A stretch of 10,380 nt of DNA from the NCBI GenBank assembly GCA_013331125.1, contig DUGW01000119.1:1-10380 (forward strand). The letters are read 5' to 3'. This document shows, piece after piece, positions 6,939 through 10,380 of this stretch; within the stretch, counting starts at the first letter, position 1, and each line of letters begins with the position of its first letter. Source of the DNA: Candidatus Woesearchaeota archaeon. Lineage in GTDB: Archaea > Nanoarchaeota > Nanoarchaeia > Woesearchaeales > UBA11576. Both the position numbers and the translations under genes were made by a program. A model generated the notes under the pieces. It saw nothing but the letters and a program-made list of their open reading frames with translations. It was not told where the DNA came from and did not search any database.

Positions 6939-7745
6939 TTACGCCTTTGCCCTCTTGTCTTTTTTGTCCTGGTGCGTCCTCACGAACTGTGTGACCTCGT
7001 TTATGAAGAACTCTGCCTCGCCCATGTACCTGTCGAATTCTTTCCCTGTCATGTCCCATTTCTGTTTGTGCATTATCCTCTTCGCGGTCTCGTATATCTC
7101 GTCCATTATGTCTGCGCATCTCTTGTGTATCAGGTTCCTTGATATGAGTTCTTCGCGCAGCACCTTTGCGAGCTCTTTCGGTGATGGTGGTGTTATCCCT
7201 GCCATCATGACTGCTGCGTGTGCCACGTCGACCACTGCCCAGTATATGTCTACCATCGCCGCGTTCATGTGTTTTGTCGAGTTCTTCAGACCTTTCTCTG
7301 CCTTCACGAAGAACACGTTGCGCGACTCTTTTGATGGCCTTATCTTGCCCTGGACGAAGAGTTCCTGTAATGGCCTTATGAACCCTATGTCGTGCAGTAT
7401 GTAGCTGTTTCTCAGTGTCTCGAATATCTGTGGCGGCCTGTGCAGGAAGTGTTTCCATAGGTCTGATGCCAGCATCAGGTTGAATCCCATCTCTATGTTC
7501 TCTTTGAAGCATTCCTGTGTTATCTTCAGTTTCATCTCGTTTAGTGTCTGGTTCATTATCGGCCTGTTCAGGTCGTCGACGATTATCAGTGCGCCAGCAT
7601 CTTCTCCTTTCATCAGCAGTATGCTTGCTATCGTCCCTTCGTACAGCTCTCTTGCCTTCCTTGCGAAGTAGTCTCCTTTCTCTATGTGTTTGTCGTGGAA
7701 CAGCTCCCTGTATGGTCTTTCTTTCGGTATTAGGTCTGTTTCCAT
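6939..7745 (-). CDS. Degenerate nucleotidyltransferase-HEPN-like protein (predicted catalytically dead)
   Basis: A 268-residue paralogue of the last gene of the cluster. Shared landmarks, in order: DAGALIIVDDL against DIDVMIIFDDL; LWKHFLHRPP against FWDYCLKGDP; FIRPLQELF against FGMAKQMLG; MVDIYWAVVDVAHAAV against VMDLYWCVMDAAHTAL; and FDRYMGEAEFF against YDRYRREAEEF. The catalytic motifs are eroded: the GS turn reads MKGED with no Ser, the second Asp of DxD is Gly, and the Ser/Lys insertion is missing. The HEPN-like helices (~150-260) are well kept. It therefore probably acts as a structural or regulatory partner, perhaps dimerising with its active paralogue through the helical domain; that is inference. 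A GAGGG site 6 bases before the ATG at 7745 supports the start. The frame is intact, so this is a pseudoenzyme and not a pseudogene. The C-terminus is very basic. Confidence 0.75.
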   Translation of the reverse strand: METDLIPKERPYRELFHDKHIEKGDYFARKARELYEGTIASILLMKGEDAGALIIVDDLNRPIMNQTLNEMKLKITQECFKENIEMGFNLMLASDLWKHFLHRPPQIFETLRNSYILHDIGFIRPLQELFVQGKIRPSKESRNVFFVKAEKGLKNSTKHMNAAMVDIYWAVVDVAHAAVMMAGITPPSPKELAKVLREELISRNLIHKRCADIMDEIYETAKRIMHKQKWDMTGKEFDRYMGEAEFFINEVTQFVRTHQDKKDKRAKA

Positions 7746-7803
7746 CTTTTTCCCTCTTTTTTTGTTCGTATATCCTGTTGTGTGCTCATGAGTGCCGGGC
7801 CTT

Positions 7804-8346
7804 TCAGAAGAACCCGTGCTTGTACCCCATCTTCTTGAGTATGTTGAGTGATTCGACTATGTTCTCTGCTGACTGTTCTGACTGTGACTGGTAATGTCCT
7901 CCTGCCCCTATGGGTTCTGCTTTCTTCTGGTCGTATTCCTCTTTCACCCTGTCGTACATCTCGAAGAACTCGCTCTCTGTCGGGGCCGGTGTCTCGTTCT
8001 GGTACCATTGCTGTATTGTCTGGTGGGGCAGCATCTCGTCGAGCCTTGCTCCGTAGTCTGTCCCTCCTCCTTCCCTTGTCTTTATCCTCTCTGCATTGAT
8101 CTTCTCCTCTATGTCTTTCCCCTTCTGGAAGAGTTCCTCTACCTTGACCTCCTTGGCCTTAGGCACCTCTATCTCCTGCAGCATCTGGTCGAGCTCTATC
8201 TCTTTCAGGCTGTCCTGCATGGCCTTCTGCATGTCCTGTTCCTGTCTTTTCCTGTCTTCTTCTGCCTTCTTCTTGAGCTCTTCTATCCTCTTCATGCGCT
8301 CTTTCGGCGGGAGTCTCTTGACTTCTTCTATTGTTTTTGGGTCCAT
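7804..8346 (-). CDS. Charged coiled-coil protein, unknown function
   Basis: A 180-residue protein I do not recognise. Residues ~5-80 are almost entirely Glu, Lys, Arg, Gln and Met with heptad-like spacing, and so form a long helix or coiled coil (ERMKRIEELKKKAEEDRKRQ and onward). A short GGG linker at ~93-95 precedes a second part (DEMLPHQTIQQWYQNE, then an acidic helix ~122-142). A Gly/Ser/Gln linker and a short terminal helix ending in YKHGFF finish it. The conserved-looking aromatic end could be a docking motif for a cluster partner, which is speculation. It starts 22 bases after the 488-residue gene with AAGGA close to the ATG at 8346, so the two are probably co-translated. No membrane segment, metal motif or nucleotide-binding site is visible. 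A scaffold or adaptor role is the simplest guess. Confidence 0.75.
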   Translation of the reverse strand: MDPKTIEEVKRLPPKERMKRIEELKKKAEEDRKRQEQDMQKAMQDSLKEIELDQMLQEIEVPKAKEVKVEELFQKGKDIEEKINAERIKTREGGGTDYGARLDEMLPHQTIQQWYQNETPAPTESEFFEMYDRVKEEYDQKKAEPIGAGGHYQSQSEQSAENIVESLNILKKMGYKHGFF

Positions 8347-8368
8347 TTTTCCTTATGCTGGCCTGTCG

Positions 8369-9835
8369 TTACCATGTGACAATCCTGTGTGCTTTCTTGA
8401 AGTTCTTGTACGTGTTCCATATCCTGTTCGTCAGGTCTTTTGCAGCCCTTTGCTTGTCTCCTTTGAGCTGCCATTCTGTCGGCTCGCCTGCCGGCTTCTT
8501 GTCTTTCTTCGGTACGAATGTCCTGAATACCTCTGCGAATCCTGAGAATATCGATAGGAATGGGTCCAGCACGCCTTTCATCTGCATCTCTTTCTTCTTC
8601 TTCGCCGCTGCCTCTTTCTCTTCCTCTTCTTTCTTCAGGTCTTCTGGGAATTTCTCTCCTGCCTCTTTGAGGAAGTTCCTCATGTCGTCTCCCAGCGCGT
8701 TTATCGATTCTTTCAGTGATTCGTCTATGTCTCCTAGCATGTCGAATGTCTCTTCGTTCCTCATCCTCAGGTAGTTGTCCATCTCTTTCTGTGTCCATGA
8801 GTATCCTCTCAGCCATAGCTCTGTCCTTCCGACGTGTACGGGTCCTTTGTGTTGGTATCCGTCCTGGTGGAAGTCCATGTGCGGCTGTGTCCTGAATTCC
8901 ATGGTCAGCACGACCACTGGTTTGCATGAGCATCCTTTTATGTCTCTCCAGAACATGGTCTCTATCTCTGTGAAGCTTCCCTCGAATGATCCTATCAGGT
9001 CTTCGCTCACTGATTTTTCCATGTTCATCTGCAGCCTTTTCACGTTCTTCAGGTATGGTTTGACCCATGATATGTACAGCTGTATCGAGTTGTAGTGCTG
9101 TCTTAGGTATTTCAGTGTGAATTGGTACCTGCTCTCAAGCTCTTTCAGCGTGAATTCTTTCCAGTAGAGGTATGATGAGAGTTTCTTCTTCAGCACGTCT
9201 CTCACTTTTGGGTTGAAGTCCAGACCGTCTACATAGTCTGCTACCTCTTCTTTCTTCATGACTGGTGCTGCGAAGAACAGGTCTGGCAGTGTCACGTATC
9301 CTAGTGTGCTTGCGAGTCCGTACACTGACCCTGGTGATTTGACTCCTCCGTCTTTCATGTCTACCCAGTATCCTTTGAGCACTATCTCTTCGGGTATCGC
9401 TTTCCTCCTTGAGCTGATAGGGCCGTCCATTGTCTTCATCGTCGCCCTGTAGAGTCCGAGCCTCTCTTCTATTATCCTCAGCTCTCTCACCAGCTGGAAC
9501 AGGTCCTTGATGAGCTTGCCTATCGTCGCGAGGTAGTTCTGGACGTTCTGCTGCTGTATCGACAGTCTCTGCTGTGCTGCTCCCCAGAATCCGCTCTGCT
9601 CTGATGCTGAGAACACATCTTTTATCTTCTTTGCCTGGTCCAGTCCCCAGTCCCTGTGCAGGCTTTCCAGTAGCCAGAAGTATTGCTCTTCAAGGCTTGC
9701 GTTGAAGCTCTGTGTTATCAGGTGGAACCTGTACAGCGGCTTTGGGTATGCAGGCATGTCTACTTCCCAAGGCGTCGCCTGTGCCTTCTGTTCAGAGTCT
9801 ATGTCCTTGAATCCGTATTTTCTTGCGTCTACCAT
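8369..9835 (-). CDS. Unknown 488-residue, mainly helical protein; first gene of the cluster
   Basis: I do not recognise this family. Residues ~40-135 are helical with Gln-rich and aromatic stretches (EEQYFWLLESLHRDWG, QQRLSIQQQNVQNY). Residues ~195-285 form another helical block (VRDVLKKKLSSYLYW, LKYLRQHYNSIQLY). Residues ~295-345 look beta-rich and contain CSC (302-304) and a His/Asp-rich stretch, HMDFHQDGYQH (319-329), which could bind a metal. After an acidic helix come a Glu/Lys run (~400-418), a hydrophobic amphipathic segment FLSIFSGFAEVF (426-437) and a basic C-terminus ending VTW. There is no signal peptide. Residues 426-437 are too short for a clear membrane span but could associate with membrane. 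It begins after yhbY with promoter-like sequences of its own and heads a run of five genes separated by 18-58 bases. Confidence 0.78.
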   Translation of the reverse strand: MVDARKYGFKDIDSEQKAQATPWEVDMPAYPKPLYRFHLITQSFNASLEEQYFWLLESLHRDWGLDQAKKIKDVFSASEQSGFWGAAQQRLSIQQQNVQNYLATIGKLIKDLFQLVRELRIIEERLGLYRATMKTMDGPISSRRKAIPEEIVLKGYWVDMKDGGVKSPGSVYGLASTLGYVTLPDLFFAAPVMKKEEVADYVDGLDFNPKVRDVLKKKLSSYLYWKEFTLKELESRYQFTLKYLRQHYNSIQLYISWVKPYLKNVKRLQMNMEKSVSEDLIGSFEGSFTEIETMFWRDIKGCSCKPVVVLTMEFRTQPHMDFHQDGYQHKGPVHVGRTELWLRGYSWTQKEMDNYLRMRNEETFDMLGDIDESLKESINALGDDMRNFLKEAGEKFPEDLKKEEEEKEAAAKKKKEMQMKGVLDPFLSIFSGFAEVFRTFVPKKDKKPAGEPTEWQLKGDKQRAAKDLTNRIWNTYKNFKKAHRIVTW

Positions 9836-9855
9836 TTGCCTACCGTTCTGTTGTC

Positions 9856-9865
9856 ATTTTTTATC
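9856..9865 (-). promoter_or_regulatory. TATA-like box nearest to the first cluster gene
   Basis: On the minus strand GATAAAAAAT begins 30 bases before the ATG at 9835, the spacing expected for a leaderless transcript. A nearly identical string, GATAAAAAAG, lies 32 bases before the yhbY start, which strengthens the call. There is no good Shine-Dalgarno sequence before the ATG (only GGTAGG). Confidence 0.4.
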
Positions 9866-9892
9866 ATTCGATCGCTGTTCTCTTATCATTAT

Positions 9893-9916
9893 CTTTTTAA
9901 ACGGCTCTTATAAATA
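9893..9916 (-). promoter_or_regulatory. Alternative TATA-like boxes overlapping the yhbY stop codon
   Basis: On the minus strand TATTTATAAG (9916-9907) and GTTTAAAAAG (9902-9893) both resemble archaeal TATA boxes more closely than the nearer GATAAAAAAT. The first overlaps the TAA stop of yhbY. Starts from them would give leaders of about 35-50 bases for the cluster. Which of the three boxes is used cannot be decided by reading; more than one may be. Confidence 0.4.
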
Positions 9917-10285
9917 TTGTTGTTCTCTTCTGCCTCTTCTTGTGACTTTTCTGTCTCGATACCTTGTGTGTGGGTTGTGGGGTTTCTGCGGGGTCTTTGG
10001 TGTCTGTGGTGCCTGAGGTCTTCCTCCTGGTTTGAAATACACTGCCACGAGCCCTACCTGTTCTACCAGTGTGGCTTTCAGCTGTTCTGCTATCTGCTTC
10101 GCCGCCTCTTTCCTGTCATTGCTCTCTGTGAATGATCTCAGGAACTTGACCTTTATCAGCTCCCTTTTCATCAACGCTTTCTTTATCTGTTCCATGGCGC
10201 TTTCTGTCAGTCCGTTCTTCCCCAGCCTCACTATCGGCTCGAGGTGTTTTCCCTTCATCTTGAGTTCGTTCATGTCTCTTGTCAT
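9908..10285 (-). CDS. yhbY: YhbY/CRM-domain RNA-binding protein with proline-basic tail
   Basis: A 125-residue protein. Residues ~6-86 form one CRM (CRS1-YhbY) domain: LKMKGKHLEPIVRLGKNGLT with the GKNG loop (22-25) matching the GxxG RNA-binding signature, then MEQIKKAL, RELIKVKFL, DRKEAAKQIAEQL and VGLVAVYFKPG. Single-domain YhbY proteins bind ribosomal precursor RNA in bacteria and occur across archaea, so a role in large-subunit assembly is likely but not shown here. The tail (~87-125) is unusual: a run of PQ, TP, KP and HNP motifs followed by an Arg-rich end (RYRDRKVTRRGRR), likely disordered and RNA-binding. The ATG at 10285 is preferred; GTGA eight bases upstream may help ribosome binding, and a TATA-like string lies at leaderless distance. 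The gene is followed at once by promoter-like sequence for the five-gene cluster. Confidence 0.9.
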   Translation of the reverse strand: MTRDMNELKMKGKHLEPIVRLGKNGLTESAMEQIKKALMKRELIKVKFLRSFTESNDRKEAAKQIAEQLKATLVEQVGLVAVYFKPGGRPQAPQTPKTPQKPHNPHTRYRDRKVTRRGRREQQYL

Positions 10286-10307
10286 GTCTGTTCACTTCGT
10301 GTCTTTG

Positions 10308-10317
10308 CTTTTTTATC
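10308..10317 (-). promoter_or_regulatory. TATA-like string upstream of yhbY
   Basis: On the minus strand GATAAAAAAG begins 32 bases before the yhbY ATG and repeats the string found ahead of the first cluster gene. It is a weaker match to the archaeal TATA consensus than TTTAAA-type boxes. If a gene ends at 10325 just upstream, yhbY could instead be read through from it. Confidence 0.3.
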
Positions 10318-10324
10318 TCCTGTA

Positions 10325-10380
10325 TTAATTTAGTGTCTTATCTCCTGTCTTGTCTTCTGTCTTGTCTTCTGTCTTGTCTT
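10325..10380 (-). CDS. Possible C-terminal end of an upstream gene with acidic DKTE repeats (partial)
   Basis: One minus-strand frame entering at the window edge reads DKTE, DKTE, DKTG, DKTL, N, then TAA at 10327-10325. The other two minus frames also stop soon (TAA at 10332 and 10341), so this is one of three possibilities. It is favoured because the repeat phase continues in this frame through a diverged fourth unit, and because low-complexity charged tails are common in archaeal proteins. It could equally be non-coding repeat DNA. Confidence 0.25.
   Translation of the reverse strand, partial: DKTEDKTEDKTGDKTLN
10331..10380. repeat. 12-base tandem repeat at the window edge
   Basis: Three perfect copies of CTGTCTTGTCTT occupy 10345-10380. 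On the minus strand, in the phase GACAAGACAGAA, a diverged fourth copy (GATAAGACACTA, 9 of 12 matching) extends it to 10331. The array runs off the window, so its full length is unknown. It is a likely slippage-prone site. Confidence 0.85.

Noticed and set aside
7735..7794. A 19-codon minus-strand reading frame starting ATGAGCACACAACAG before the degenerate nucleotidyltransferase gene
   Set aside because: It overlaps the start of the next gene out of frame and has no ribosome binding site; it could be a leader peptide, but nothing positive supports it.
8328..9068. A 246-codon Arg/Glu/Asp-rich minus-strand frame overlapping the 488-residue gene
   Set aside because: Low-complexity RR, ER and DR composition is typical of an out-of-frame shadow of a helical charged protein. 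It has no start context and covers the end of one good gene.
10331..10380. CRISPR array
   Set aside because: The unit is only 12 bases with no spacers; it is a simple direct tandem repeat.

Overview
The window looks archaeal. It carries an archaeal-type glutamyl-tRNA synthetase, a COG1407-type metallophosphoesterase and a stand-alone YhbY/CRM RNA-binding protein. AT-rich TATA-like boxes sit about 27-30 bases ahead of several start codons, suggesting leaderless transcripts, while downstream genes of a presumed operon carry Shine-Dalgarno-like sequences. The many unrecognised soluble proteins and the compact layout would fit a DPANN lineage such as Woesearchaeota, but that is inference, not something I can show.

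Left part (1-2463). The window opens inside gltX, of which only the C-terminal ~335 codons are visible. A TATA box and a probably leaderless metallophosphoesterase gene follow. Convergent to it is a small gene for a four-helix membrane protein with a highly charged N-terminus. A 174-base divergent promoter region then separates that gene from a 503-residue protein of unknown function, whose C-terminus carries a nine-residue WL-x-T-type tandem repeat.

Right part (4007-9835). Five genes on the minus strand, tightly spaced and apparently co-transcribed, read in order: an unknown 488-residue mainly helical protein; a 180-residue charged coiled-coil protein; a 268-residue nucleotidyltransferase/HEPN-like protein with a damaged catalytic site; a 675-residue xylose-isomerase/endonuclease-IV-like TIM barrel split by a long helical insertion; and a 276-residue nucleotidyltransferase-HEPN protein that keeps the GS and DxD motifs. 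The two nucleotidyltransferase-HEPN proteins are clearly paralogous, one apparently catalytic and one not. This is the best candidate here for an undescribed system; its function is open. Upstream on the same strand lie yhbY and what may be the tail of a further gene with an acidic four-residue repeat at the window edge.

A window-wide property is a very strong strand asymmetry at silent codon positions. Plus-strand genes end fourfold-degenerate codons in T or C, and minus-strand genes end them in A or G, so the plus strand is pyrimidine-rich whichever way genes are read. This also explains the many long spurious antisense reading frames. No tRNA, rRNA, CRISPR array, insertion sequence or transposase was seen, and no intergenic stretch exceeds 200 bases.
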